Made by a program: the position numbers and the translations under genes | Part shown: positions 44,173 to 55,417 of the stretch, one piece after another | Layout: each line of letters starts with the position of its first letter | How positions within the stretch are numbered: position 1 is the stretch's first letter | The notes under the pieces: generated by a model | What the model was told of the DNA's origin: nothing | The model's input: the letters and a program-made list of their open reading frames with translations, nothing else | Database searches by the model: none | Assembly: GCA_050084515.1 (NCBI GenBank) | Contig: CM114272.1 | Location: 43,772,001-43,836,000 of the forward strand | Reading direction: 5' to 3' | Length of the DNA: 64,000 bases | From: Blasia pusilla | Lineage: Eukaryota > Marchantiophyta > Marchantiopsida > Blasiales

Positions 44173-44651
44173 CCGAGCCTCACGCCCGGCGTCTCCCTCG
44201 AGACGTCTAGGTGGTAGGACTCTACCTCCTCCACGGGCAACTCCACCACCCTATAGGGCAACTCCTGCTCCTCGTCCTCATCTGGGAATGGCTCCGTCCA
44301 TGACACATAATGTAGGTCATAGTAGAGTCGCCATGCCTCAATCTCCTGGGCATATGTATGGAAGAACTCATGGTAATCGTCCATGGGCGGCCCCTCTAAA
44401 TGCTGGAACATATCGTTCCATGCTGTAAATGGGTTGAACTCTCTAGAGGTCCTAGCCCGCTGTGAGTCATACCAACTCCTAAACTTTGCAATGAAGTCGT
44501 GTAGCTCTAGAGTGCCTTCAACACCCGAAAACCTACGCCGTCCTCTACCCCGGTCGTCTATCTCATACGCCCAACTAGTAGGACTACTCAATGTGTACGG
44601 TGGATCACTTACACACTCCTCTACATGCTCTCCCTTGTCTGAAGGTGACAC
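44121..44651 (-). pseudogene. Element C gag
   Basis: A 176-codon open frame with VSDPPYTLSSPTSWAYEIDD, RRRFSGVEGTLELHDFIAKF, REFNPFTAWNDMFQHLEGPP and HEFFHTYAQEIEAWRLYYDL. The acidic stretch PDEDEEQELPYRVVELPVEE then runs into the coiled coil of the next entry. Compared with element B it lacks the second capsid block and the zinc knuckles, the same deletion as in element A, so A and C form one subfamily with a shortened gag. Confidence 0.65.
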
Positions 44652-46874
44652 AAAAGAAGATCGAGGTGGTTTCTCACGTGTAGACCCTCGAAACCTTGCA
44701 GCACTCCGGGTCCACTACCTCACCTCTCAAAATCCAGAAAGGACGCCGTGATGATCCTCATACCCTTCTCACACAATCACTCTCAATCTCGCGAGTAATC
44801 CCTCAATCACTCAAACTTAACATGCGGCACTTAATCTACACTCTCTCATTGAGATGTGTGTTGTGCGGCAACAAGCAACGTGCTTCGGAAAATCAACTAA
44901 TCTATTGTCTCATCGACAAACCATCCTCAACTTTGGACATCTCACACAGATCTATGTCCCAAAAACCCATACATCATCGATGCTCTTAGCCTCAGCACAA
45001 AATCCAACATCCCAAATAACTTCCCAATACCGGGAAATCCCTCACACACGTAGGGTAAGAGACTAGAATGGGTAACCTGAGAATAATGTTGATGTCGCTC
45101 CTCGGGAACTGCAAATCTCGACCCTAACTCAGTCATGAAGACAACTCTTCCAATCAGCAAGTCGTACTCCTCTCGTACTGGCACTCGTCAAACCTCCTCA
45201 ATATGCCGTGCAGATCCAGCGGTGTGGTGTGGCACTGGTGGCACAGAACGGCTATAGAATGGCATGGCACTCGATAATGGGATGCGGCATTCCTCGGCAT
45301 ACCCTCCTCAATCAGCAATACAAACGCTCTACTCTTTAGTGAAGCAGCGGCTCCGCCCTCGAGACGCTACGGTGTGGCCACGAGCGGCACATCGCGGCAA
45401 TCGGCGGCGCGTTGCGGTTACGGGCGTCACGGCATGATACTCAATCGTCATCAATCAGCTACCAATCACAACATAGCATAATGAAATGAAAACTCAAACA
45501 CCATAACCCGAGGTCACTTGCCATCACTCCTTGATGACCAAAACTGCGATGACGGTGGCGGCCACAACAAAGTACGTGGTGGCGGCGCAAGTCAGAGAAT
45601 CAACCATCATCATGGAAGACCGTCCACTCCGTTATGGTGGCAATGGCAACCAATGGCAGACAAAATCTGAACGCGGCTCTGAGCGGTGGTAGGCGGCAGC
45701 GACGGTCGACGGTCGAAGGTCGACGGCGGATGGCGATGGTGGACCATTGATGGTGGGCCATCGAGGGTGATGGTTGAACATTGACGGCGGACCGTTGAAG
45801 GCAACAGCCGCCGCCGGCGTGGCGGCTGGTTTAGGGTTTGAACAATTTTCCCCTAAAAATCGCCTAACAATGGCAATTTTTCAAAATTGGCCATAACTTT
45901 ATGCTCGCAACTCCAAATTGCGCACCATTTGTTGCACAACATGCACAACTTCACGATCTACGATGGTATTGAAAAATATTTTGAATCAAACCTTCCAATA
46001 TAAACTTACAAGGATTGTTGTAAATCCCAATGTCTCTTCTCCTATAGAAAATTTGGCAACGCTTCCGCGCTGATTTCTCCCAGTGAAAATACAAATTAGC
46101 AAGCTACATGGTGCTCCCGAGAGCGCAAGCATAGGGCATCTGCCCTCATACTCAATCCCTATCAGAAATTGGGCAGCGCTTCCCCGTGTCACTCTCTCAC
46201 ACAAAAAATCGGCACACAAACGTCAAAATAGGGCGACTCTTGCTCCCGTGAGCACTCCCATGAGCCATGAAGTGGGGAACACAATCCCCAACTTGCACCA
46301 GACATTGAGCAACCAGCGAGCTCCCCCATGAAGCTCTCTCACCCTCTCATTCTCTCTTTGTAAAATAAGATGAAATCTCTCTCATAACACCATAGCTCTC
46401 ACATGTGTGCACTTTCACATGTCTCTCAATGTCAAACCAAACCCACTCTCCTAATGAGAGGCTTGGGTTACACTCACAAGGCAAGGGATCATAGCTCCGC
46501 CGCCTCGTGGGAAGAGGTTCAACAAAGAGAGAATGAACTCTCAAGCTGTCTTTCCTTAAGGTATACCCCTCCCCTCTCCCAAACTCTCCCCATGGTAACC
46601 TATGCTCCCAAGTCACCTCCTTGGCTCTTGACTGATGTAGGAGGTCAAGATCCACTTCCAAAATAGGAAATTGACCATATACTCAAAATGGTACTTACCT
46701 AAAATAGTAAGTTCCAAAATATGGTTCCAAATGAGCCGAAATGAAGGGGAAACCTGCTCTCTCAGGTTTCCCGGGGCCTCACCAGGTCATCCTCAACCTC
46801 CTAATCCTGTCCTCCACTACTTGCCAAGGAAATCTACTAGATCTCACCGATCTATTCTAAAAGACGTGATAACA
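44652..46874 (-). other. Non-coding 5' leader / LTR region of element C
   Basis: Reverse-complement counterpart of 1831-4140 in element A. The start is TGTTATCACGTC (minus strand, 46874), followed by TTAGAATAGATC, which also occurs at 50670. No long coding frame; ORFs in it are not conserved with A. No tRNA primer site was found. Confidence 0.55.
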
Positions 46875-47142
46875 TAAATCAATTGAATGAGTTATATGCT
46901 TAATAATTTGAAATGAATCATATGCTAAAACTAGTGGTAGGTGAGATGTGATCATAAATGGATAACCACCAATCAAGTATGCTCAACAAATCAACCCTTA
47001 TACTTATGCCCATTGTAATGCCACATAGATGCATTGATGGAAAATAAGTAGTGACAGTATAGAAAGAGCTTAAGAGCAATCCATGTTGAATATATTGTTG
47101 AGGGAAACCATTATCATGTACCAAAATCCATGATTTCATATG
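46875..47142. other. Short spacer between elements C and D
   Basis: AT-rich, no recognisable coding sequence or repeat end. It may be decayed element D sequence upstream of the protease-like region. Confidence 0.3.
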
Positions 47143-47913
47143 TCCAATCTTGAAACATTAGGAGGCATGCTTGCCAAGATATTTTGGCTAGTTGCCATAC
47201 TATGTGAGTATGGAGATGGTGTTTTTGCCTCAAGTTCAGAGGTAGTTACAAATAAGGTGATGGATATAGCCTTGGAGCATTAATTTAATGAAGCCTTTAT
47301 ACTTGGGTCATATATCTACCACTGGTTCATGGCAGTTTATGGTTGCTAGGTTGGTAAAGATACCCACTATATCCACCATAGAGCATATTGTAGTTTTCCC
47401 CAGAGTTGTGTTGTTGAATAGTTGTTGAGAGTTTTTCATTTTATTAATCTAGGAGGTACATTTTATTGTCCCTAGTATGTCTCATTGGATTCAAGAGCGC
47501 AACCCTTGATGTTAGGGAAGATGGGTTTGGACCCAACTCAAGCCTCAACTCAAGCCAATATTGAGCATTGTCTATTCAAGAGTAAGATGTTAGTGGGGTG
47601 GGGCGAATATAACATAGTTAATCATCCGACTTGAGATTGTAGAGAGGCTTAGACCACACCATCTAACTGATGACTCTGTGGTGTGAACTAACGCAATGGT
47701 GACTGATGTCAAGTCCTATTATATCTTGGTTGGTGGAGCAATATAATACCGCGTGGGGCTTACCTTGGGTTATTGGGAGGAGAGAACTTCAATGATGGAG
47801 GAATTAGCTCATTACCAGTATAATTTATTGGTGGACTGATCGAGCGACGAGCGAAAGATCTAATGATGGGGACTCTTGTAGCATTTAGTAGTGCCTTTAC
47901 TCTACGATTTGAT

Positions 47914-50221
47914 CTCGGGGGGTCTCACTTCCACAAATATGCCCCATCACGTGCGACAAAGTAAAGGGTTTTTTAATTGCGTCCCTCGGAAGACTTATTA
48001 AGTTTTGTGGAAGAACAATAAGATTTCATTTATTCTATGGCGCTCTTAAAAGAACAATAGGGTCTTTATATTAGTTTCCCTTCTATGGAAGACATTCACA
48101 TAAGATAGGGTTAATACTCACAAAATATATATAATACATATTTGTTGCATAAAATTTATTTATGTTTATTTCAAATTTAATTTTATATAATAATTTTTCT
48201 CCCTAGGTACGAAATTCTTTGATTCTTTGTAGGGAAATTTAGAGGGAAAAAGATAGTTTTTTTTTAAGGTTTCCCCCCTTAACCTTTTTCCCACTACTTC
48301 TCCCTAGTAGACTTTAACCGGGTTTGGGTTTAGGGGAAAACCTTCCAAGGAAAGACGAACAACCGCCACTTGAAAGAGGAGCTTGCAAGCTAGTTGCATG
48401 CAGCTTGTATGGAGATTTGATGATCGAGCAAGCTTCAATCAATCCTCTGTTGAGTTCTTCCCGAATAGCGGACATGTTGAAAAACTTTCTTCAATCTGTG
48501 ATCACTAACACCTACTTGTGAAGCAGTTTAAGGCATTTTTTTTTCTCAATTGGGTCTACATCCTGCGATACTAGAAGCTCAGACGGACAAAATGTGCTTC
48601 TCTAAAATCGTTCGTATATGTCTATCATTTTGGCTTATTGTTGAAGTTGGTTCACCATTGTTCGGCATTGGTTGGCTTATTGTTATCCACCCTCTTATTT
48701 TCAAGCTGATTCAACTAAGCATGTGACCTCTCTCTCATTTGATTCACATTTGGTGGTGGGGGAAATCGGATTTGGTCGTGTAAGAGAGATATTTGAAACT
48801 TAATGCGCCCAAAAAAAAATTTCCTATGCTTGCCATCTCTCCACTACAGTCATGTGCTTCTCCATACAGCCACCATGCGTTTACCTCTTGTAATGCCACC
48901 ATGCACCAACCTCCAACAAGCACTCAACTTCAGTATTAAGTTACGTCTGTAGTTTTCCAACACAAAATCTATGATTGAAAGCTGAAACCAATGTCGTCTC
49001 TTGTGGACAGTTGTGTATAGAGTGATCAGCGAACCAAATTTTGTTGCTTGTTGCCAATCATGTTTTAATCATGTTGCTCTCCAAAAACACTTGAAAATTT
49101 GCAACTCTCTATGACCGTGGTTGCCAAGCAAAACTGACTACTGTGGTGATTCCCCATACAATAGTGCCTATTGTAACTTATGAGGGCAAGATTATCTATA
49201 AATCCATCCTTGTAAATTAGTTGTCTTGCAATCCTTTCATGTCAAAGGACAAGCTAACTCGAATAGCCCAAAAGATATATTACACTATTGGCGAGACAAA
49301 GGAGCGGGATCCTAATTGCCCAACTTTTTTGGTTGATGTTGGTAGTGATATCGCAGTTTTGTTTGAATCTAGAGCAAACGTTGGCCCTTCCACAAGATCA
49401 ACAAAGTCAAAGAAAAGGAAGGGAAAAGAGACACAACTTGCAGTGGAGGTAAAAGTTGCAAAAAAAGGAGTATTGGTTAGGGAGTATTGTGTTTATGATT
49501 TAGAAGAATGGTACACATTGGTCAAGACGTCGTAGGGCCTTGGCCTTGATGGACATACTTGTACCTCCTCTTGGACAGAAGGGAAGTATTTATCGTATCA
49601 TGTGTAATTGGTACAAGTCTTCCGGCCATGGTAACAAAAAAACCTTGTTCACTTATGATGCAATAGATGTGCAATGGATTGATATTGAAATGGTGATTTC
49701 TAATGTGAAGTTGACAATGAAATTAGGGGTACAAGATACAATATATATACTTGATTTAGTTGACTTACATGCTTTGACTACATACATTCAGAGTGTGAGT
49801 TGATCTTGGTGAGTTTTTTTATGTTTGAGACATGTTGGATTCAATATTTTCGTGGATTGTGCTTAGAGTGTACTTGACACTATTGAATTGTGAGTAGGTT
49901 AGTGGGAGGGAGTAGGCTAGGGGGGTGACAGACTGGCTGATTGAGCTTCTTGCTTAATTAGGGGTTAAATCCCCCTCTTTCATAGGGTAACGACAACATG
50001 TTGGATGTTAACTTAACTTGGTACTTTTCTTTTCTTTCAAAGCCTTATTTATTTCAAGTGATTGCTTTACTTAAAGAATTTTAGGGGTACCAAAAATTAA
50101 AAATGACTCCTTTAAAGTACATAAGGGTGAGAAAAAAAAGTTTTTCACTTATAAGCTAGGGGGCCTAGATCCTAAAACGTCATAGGTGATGTAGAGCCTT
50201 TCACATAGTCACCCCCCCGAG
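47914..50221 (+). mobile_element. Deleted 2.3-kb copy of the CTCGGGGG DNA transposon (copy 2)
   Basis: Ends are CTCGGGGGGTCTCAC and ...GTCACCCCCCCGAG, with a perfect 8-bp target duplication GATTTGAT (47906-47913 and 50222-50229). Subterminal bases match the corresponding ends of copy 1 at 40052 and 28608. Inside, 49150-49805 encodes the C-terminal part of the element protein. The PHD cassette, zinc-finger and catalytic parts are gone, so it is a non-autonomous internal-deletion derivative. It is oriented opposite to copy 1 in window coordinates. Confidence 0.85.
49150..49805 (+). pseudogene. Truncated transposon protein gene in copy 2
   Basis: Two open pieces (49221-49535 and 49540-49803) in different frames. 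Matches to copy 1 (29180-29938) include the CNPFMSKDKLTRIAQKIYYT block, a DVGSDIAVLFES block, a KSKKRKGKE basic run, IMCNWYKSSGHG and MVISNVKLTMKLG. The frameshift lies near 49535. Function unknown; it is useful only as evidence that the reading frame in copy 1 is genuine. Confidence 0.6.
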
Positions 50222-50658
50222 GATTTGATTGAGGGCGAGCTGTGTCCATACCAAGGACATACATATGACCAACACTCCTATTAAGAGGAGTGTCATGATA
50301 GCCGTATCATTCCATTTAGGAAAGATGCCTTTGACGATTACCCAATCAGCATGTGCAAATAGTGTGAAGACCTTTGCACTAGACCAAGATATGTCAAAAC
50401 AGCACGAGATAGCAAAGAGACCTACATTGTCCTACTTGGATACCACACCAATCGTGTGATGCCTTCCATAGGAGGGTACGAGAGTGTCGTTATTATCTCT
50501 CTAGAGGCATAAACATTGGGTTGGTTGTCATGTTACAAGCACGAGTTGTTGTATAGTAATATTGTATGTGGAGCATGATGAGGTTCTGAGGCGAGTTTCA
50601 CTTTGGCATGTGGTGTAGTTGAGACTATGATTTCTTGATTTGTTACTCACATCGGTCG

Positions 50659-50933
50659 TGTCATATCTGTTAGAATAGATCCACGAGATCTAGTAGAGCG
50701 CCTTTGGAGATACTTAAAGACAGCCTCAGGAGGTCAAGGATGACATGCTGAGGGCAGGAGTCATCTGGGAGAGCAGGTTTCCCTTTCGTTTCAACTCATT
50801 TGGAGCTATATTTAGGAACTTACTATTTTGGGTAAGTTACTATTTTGTATAGTTAACTTTCCACTTTGGGGTGTGGCCTTAGATCCGCTACAATGTACAA
50901 GTCAAGGAGGTGACGTGTTAGCATAGGTTATTA

Positions 50934-51026
<93 letters not shown>

Positions 51027-51134
51027 CATTGTCTTTTGTTGAACCTCTTTGCATGAGGAGGCCAAGCTATGGTCCTCCTTGCCTTGTGTGTGTGTAATCC
51101 AACCCTCTCATTAGGGAAATGGGTTTGGTTTGAT

Positions 51135-51174
<40 letters not shown>

Positions 51175-51351
51175 ACATTTATGAGACTTTGTAATGGAGA
51201 GATGCACGTGATTTACAAAGAGAGAATTGGAGATATTTTGGTACTTATTGTCTCGATGTTTGGATGCCATGAGTTAGCATGGGATCATGCGTTTGTGTGT
51301 ATGTTCGGTGACAACGATGTATGTTGTGTGGCGATGTGTATACGCACGACA
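50659..51351 (+). repeat. LTR-derived insert (solo LTR or deleted element) in element D MTase
   Basis: TGTCATATCT...ACGCACGACA, 693 bp, sits between GTCG (50655-50658) and GTCG (51352-51355), a candidate 4-bp duplication. Removing it restores alignment of the MTase with element A across the junction. Its first 500 bp match the start of the A and C leaders; its last 110 bp match the short LTR-like block at 11671-11796. It contains two (GA)n runs. Confidence 0.65.
50936..51024 (+). repeat. (GA)n microsatellite
   Basis: An 89-bp pure GA run, with a second of about 37 bp at 51137-51173. The same place in the leaders of A and C has only an interrupted GAGAGAG tract, so the run expanded after the copies separated. 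Confidence 0.97.
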
Positions 51352-51619
51352 GTCGTGTAGAGTTACAAGAGTTCCTTACCAAGGAACATCTCCTCACTAG
51401 GGGCAAAAAACTTAGATTGGATGAATAACATTGATTTCATCATTGCAAGTTGGCCTTGTTAGGGCTGGTTAAGTGTTGCACGAAAGGGTGATTTGGGTAA
51501 ATTCTAGTTGTTTTGGGAGATGGTGAGGATCTCGTGATATCTATAGGAGCACCAGTCCATTATTGTATAGCATGTGTACGATACCAATAATCATGATGCC
51601 CAAAAATTCCAAAAGAACT

Positions 51620-52219
51620 TGGTCACATCTTAGTTGCCGATAGGTAGAGATCTATCGCGGCGACGGCAAAGAGAGCCAACGGACTATCTTGAGTGTGATT
51701 TCGTCTTGAGGTGTCAAATGAGGTTAAGGATAGGTCCGTTTTGTCAAGAACTTCATTTCTGACAACTTTCATGTTTGGGTCTTTCTTAGCCAGATGAATC
51801 TTTTAGCACGTCACCCGCCCCTGGTAACCTATGCTTGCAGGTTACCAAGAGGATTGCTATTTTTATGGGAAGAGTCTTTTGGCTCTTCCCACACCTATAT
51901 AAGGGAGAGATATGGCTTTCCCAAGCCATCTTTCTCATGTTGGGCCGTTGGAGCACCTCTCTTGCTCGTGTGTGAGGTAGGATCTAGGATGTTAGCATCC
52001 GGATTCCCTGAAAGTAGAGGGTAAACGAGGCCCGATATGCCAATGTAGATTCAGAGTTGAGTTTTCAGCCGGGTGTGCCGTTTTTACTCTTATTTTTGTT
52101 GTGGGGTCTCGATGTATATGCGTGAGTTTGTTTGGTTTAGGGATGGATCGACCCATGTGTTGGGAAAATCGGTGTTGTGTGGTGTGTAGATATGACCAGC
52201 GATGTGTATGCCCACAACA
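51620..52219 (+). repeat. LTR2, copy 2
   Basis: Starts TGGTCACATCTTAGTTGCC and ends GCCCACAACA; 600 bp. It matches 27342-27955 throughout, including TATCTTGAGTGT, GGCTCTTCCC, the TATA box (51896-51903) and GTTGGGCCGTTGGAGCACC. No internal retroelement sequence adjoins it on the right, so it is a solo or truncated LTR. Confidence 0.7.
51896..51903 (+). promoter_or_regulatory. TATA box of LTR2 copy 2
   Basis: TATATAAG is at the equivalent place to 27616-27623 in copy 1, downstream of the same GGCTCTTCCC phrase. Confidence 0.6.
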
Positions 52220-52289
52220 ACCTCGTATTGGCCATGGTTCAAATTTTTTCCTTTCTAGCTGTGTTTGCAAATCAAGAATCCACCCTCCC

Positions 52290-52330
52290 TTAATAGTATA
52301 GACTAGTGTACGGCCCATGCCATGCACGTG
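52290..52330 (-). mobile_element. Helitron 3' end joined to a Helitron 5' end (minus strand)
   Basis: On the minus strand CGTGCATGGCATG can form a small hairpin, followed by GGCCGTACACTAG, the CTAG terminus typical of plant Helitrons. It is followed at once by TCTATACTATTAA, which is a Helitron-type 5' start and is identical to the start at 52450 on the plus strand. The arrangement is a head-to-tail pair of Helitron remnants. Confidence 0.5.
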
Positions 52331-53803
52331 AGTGAAAGAACTAATGAGAGTGAAGGGACTAATGATACTGCACACAAATTCAAATTAAATTTTTTTATTT
52401 CCCGTAGTATGAGAAATATTTTTTTGCTGCTGAGTAGCCACATGCCAAATCTATACTATTAAAAGAGTCTGGGGTTTGAGGAAAGGGCTTCCTCCGCATG
52501 ACACGTATGCAGTTTAGGCCCTTCCCATGTTGACATGTGCCGGGTTTAACAGGAGCTAACAGTCAAATTAAGGGGGACGGAGTCGGTTTCGGTGATAGTA
52601 GATAGGTGTTTGCATATCAAGAAGGCACTCTCCAATAAGATTATAGATTATAAACTAACAAGATCCTTGACAATTTACCCTCAAATTTACTACATTGGAC
52701 TCTACTACCATTAATGACTAAGAAGAAACACTAATCTAGAGTTCACCTTATATACATCTACAATACATGAAGCCTCTCAGGCTGGAAATATAATTTGAAT
52801 CAGTTGATATTTGTGTAAACCTCTCTTAATGATTCTTGGTTTAGTACAAAACTTAGATTTGGAAGCTCTAAAGAATAGGGTATTGAGACTTTTAGAAAAT
52901 GAGTGGAACGGCGCGAAGCACATAAAATTCAGAGTCTAAAATGATATCATAACTCCACCAAAGAGGCCAATCATAAAAGACTTTTCTCTCGAATCCAAAC
53001 CCTGGGAAGACTAAAATTTGAACAAATACTCAAAGCTGAGTTCCAAATATCATAATTTAAAAATCTTCTACACTTTTCACTCCATCAATAGAAAGTTGAC
53101 CGGAAGCAAAGAGATGCGGCCGATCTGCGCTCCGGAATATCACACGTCACCCGGAAATGCCGAAACGGGCAGCTGCAGAGCTACCCTTTCTTCTGTCCAG
53201 GGAAACTTCCGGATAGCAAGGACCGCGTGGCCTGGACTGTCCTTTGACACCCCCTAATTACCTGTAGCGGTTCTGAAGCGTGACCGTGCTGCAAGGTCGC
53301 AACCGCCACTCGCGATCAGATGAAGGCCTATCATACGGTCATAGGGAGCAGTCCAAGGAATATCGGGTTGATCGTATGCGAGGGTTGTGCTACAAGATCC
53401 GACGCAAGCGGAGACTGTTCCTTATGGGATCGCAAGGTAAAAGCAAAAATGCTCGGTATCAGTGCCTAGACATGTTCTGAAGTGAGACCCGAGCCCTCTG
53501 TCTAGTGAAATATTTAGGATTGCTTTAGTTTATTCTTGGCCGTGTACGTGTACACAAGCAAGCCCGGTTCAAGATCTGATCTGCGTTTCAGTTTCCCGGA
53601 TTGCGACAGAGGGAGTCTCCGAAGGCGGAGTCGTCGAGGCAATTCCATAGATCCAAGGGTAGGCGAAGTTAATATCTGCACTTGTATTGAATTCGATTTC
53701 GATCGATCTCTCAGTTCATTAATATTAAGCATGTGTTGAAAGTTTGAAAATTTGCGATTGAACTGAGTGTAGATCCAAGTGCTAGAGCTGGACCGCTGAG
53801 CAG
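52331..53803. other. Intergenic and probable upstream region of the F-box gene
   Basis: No coding domain. Short ORFs here are not recognisable. The part from about 53480 to 53803 precedes the F-box start codon and may be promoter or 5' UTR; no clear TATA box is picked out. Confidence 0.35.
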
Positions 53804-55150
53804 ATGGATCGATTGAAGAGGGATCATACCGAACATTTCACCAGTACGGGTGGAGCAGATCATTCAATCGGAAGTGGGAGATTGGATCCTTTATCCTCAA
53901 CAGATCAAGAGGTGTCCGCACTCGTTCAAGAAGACGTTGAATATGCAAGGAAAGAGTATGCAGAAGACGACGAGGCGGAGGAGAGCAAGACAGTTGAGGA
54001 TCTGCCAGAAGATATTTTGGAGAACGTCCTTTCAAGATTGGGAAGAGTAACGCTCATCAGATTGCATGCAAGCTCCAGAAGGTGGAAAACAATTATTGAG
54101 GAGGTGAAATGCCCAAATAGTGCGCCGTGCTTCCTCTTACGCACCAGAAGTCTGCAGGGAACACCCATCTTGTACGACATTGTCGACAAGAGCTGGCATG
54201 GCACGTCTAATTCCATCTTCATCACTCATAAAATTGTATGTGCTACAAACGGTTATCTTATGCTCGAGGACAAGCCCCAGGAATTTGTAGTTATGAAACC
54301 TTTGTTGTTGGAATCCAGTCGACCTCTTCGGGTGGTACCTAGAATGGCAGGAAAAAACCCTAATCTACATCTGCTTAGAACTCCATTCCTGAATTTCTTA
54401 AAAGAACCAACATTGCTTATTGAAAAGGAGAACGATATCTTGGATCCAATCTTCAAGGTCATGGTCCACCAGATCCATTCAGAGGCCAGCGGATTTGGTG
54501 TTGAGCGAACTGACTCTGGGAAGTTCTCCGTCTACGATTCAGAAGCCGATGCGTGGGAACCAGATCATGAGTTCATGCCTCGACGGTACACACTTTCTGG
54601 CGATCCGGTGATGCTGAGAGGGTCTCTCTATTACTTGACGAAGACAACGAATCATGATAGTATGATCGTCTTCAACGACCGTGGCGTATTACGCACGCGT
54701 TCACGAAAATTCGACTTGGTCATGTATAATTTGGAGTGCAGAGAGAGTGTTGTATTGCAGTCCCAGATGCCACCAGACCCTTTCTCTTACATTCTCATGT
54801 TCAAGAACCGAAGTAAACTCATGCTTTTCGGTGTGTACTTGCATTACATAGACGGCAAGGAGATCCCCGTCTATGAGATGGCAGTCTGGCAGCTTGACGA
54901 AGAGAGCATGGTTTGGCTCGAGGTTCATAGGGTGCCGGTTGACGTTGTGAAGGATTTTTTACGGGACAAACCTCAGTATACTACCTGCTGTTCGGCGGCC
55001 AGTGGAGACTACATTGGGATGATTGCCCCGCAGAATTCGTTGCTACTCGTTTGCAATCTGCTTGAGAACTGCTCGACTCTAGTGCCCATGCCTCGATACG
55101 ATTATTCATTAACATTTCGTCCATGGGAGTGCAAGTTGTTCATGCTCTAG
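53804..55150 (+). CDS. F-box protein, 448 residues, single exon
   Basis: An intact open frame with an acidic, low-complexity N-terminus (residues 1-64). An F-box follows at about 65-105 (VEDLPEDILENVLSRLGRVT, LIRLHASSRRWKTIIEE), with the Leu-Pro and the Trp-Lys positions expected for Skp1 contact. The remaining 340 residues are of the F-box-associated/kelch-like kind, without strong kelch signatures; they include GTPILYDIVDKSWH, FSVYDSEADAWEPD and MAVWQLDEESMVWLEVHRV. F-box proteins recruit substrates to SCF ubiquitin ligases; the substrate is unknown. The first Met is chosen because the frame is open from there, and the next Met lies well downstream, close to or past the F-box. It is the only intact non-transposon gene here. 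The stop codon lies inside a 95-bp tandem repeat. Confidence 0.85.
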   Translation: MDRLKRDHTEHFTSTGGADHSIGSGRLDPLSSTDQEVSALVQEDVEYARKEYAEDDEAEESKTVEDLPEDILENVLSRLGRVTLIRLHASSRRWKTIIEEVKCPNSAPCFLLRTRSLQGTPILYDIVDKSWHGTSNSIFITHKIVCATNGYLMLEDKPQEFVVMKPLLLESSRPLRVVPRMAGKNPNLHLLRTPFLNFLKEPTLLIEKENDILDPIFKVMVHQIHSEASGFGVERTDSGKFSVYDSEADAWEPDHEFMPRRYTLSGDPVMLRGSLYYLTKTTNHDSMIVFNDRGVLRTRSRKFDLVMYNLECRESVVLQSQMPPDPFSYILMFKNRSKLMLFGVYLHYIDGKEIPVYEMAVWQLDEESMVWLEVHRVPVDVVKDFLRDKPQYTTCCSAASGDYIGMIAPQNSLLLVCNLLENCSTLVPMPRYDYSLTFRPWECKLFML

Positions 55151-55417
55151 TTTACTGGATGTGATATATTCTGACTCACTGTATGTGTATACCCCAAGAT
55201 TTGTTAGGCACTGCAGGATACCATGGGAGGCTGTTCATGCTCTAGTTTACTGAAAGTGATATATTCTGACTCACTTAATGTATATACCCCAAGATTTGTT
55301 AGGCAGTGCGGGATACCACGGGAGGTTGTTCATGCTCTAGTTTAGTGGATGTGATATATTCTGACTCACTGTATATATATACCAAATATTTGTTAGGAGT
55401 GCAGGATACCATGGGAA
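55137..55417 (+). repeat. 95-bp tandem repeat, three units, starting in the last F-box codons
   Basis: The unit starting TGTTCATGCTCTAGTTTA begins at 55137, 55232 and 55327, exactly 95 bp apart. Each also contains GATATATTCTGACTCACT and GGATACCATGGGA or a variant. The first unit overlaps the last codons and the TAG stop of the F-box gene, so the duplication started in the coding end and spread into the 3' UTR. Confidence 0.9.

Larger units (their letters stand above)
47143..51600 (+). mobile_element. Element D: strongly decayed remnant of the MTase retrotransposon
   Basis: 47143-47913 holds the protease-like region, with ETLGGMLAKIFWLVAILCEYG, LDSRAQPLMLGK (about 47490, the active-site candidate with Gly changed to Arg) and a LVGGAI block. 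50222-50658 continues into the MTase N-terminal side (GCHVTS-like start, VEHDEVLRRVSLWHVV, DLLLTSV). 51352-51600 has the MTase motif IV part (FIIASWPC-stop-GW, about 51440-51470) and a degraded ENV region. The element is cut by a DNA transposon copy (47914-50221) and an LTR-derived insert (50659-51351). Gag and RT are missing. Confidence 0.65.

Noticed and set aside
53804-55150. Transposon origin for the F-box ORF itself
   Set aside because: It has a proper F-box, intact frame and no retroelement or transposase motif; only its possible carriage by a Helitron is considered.
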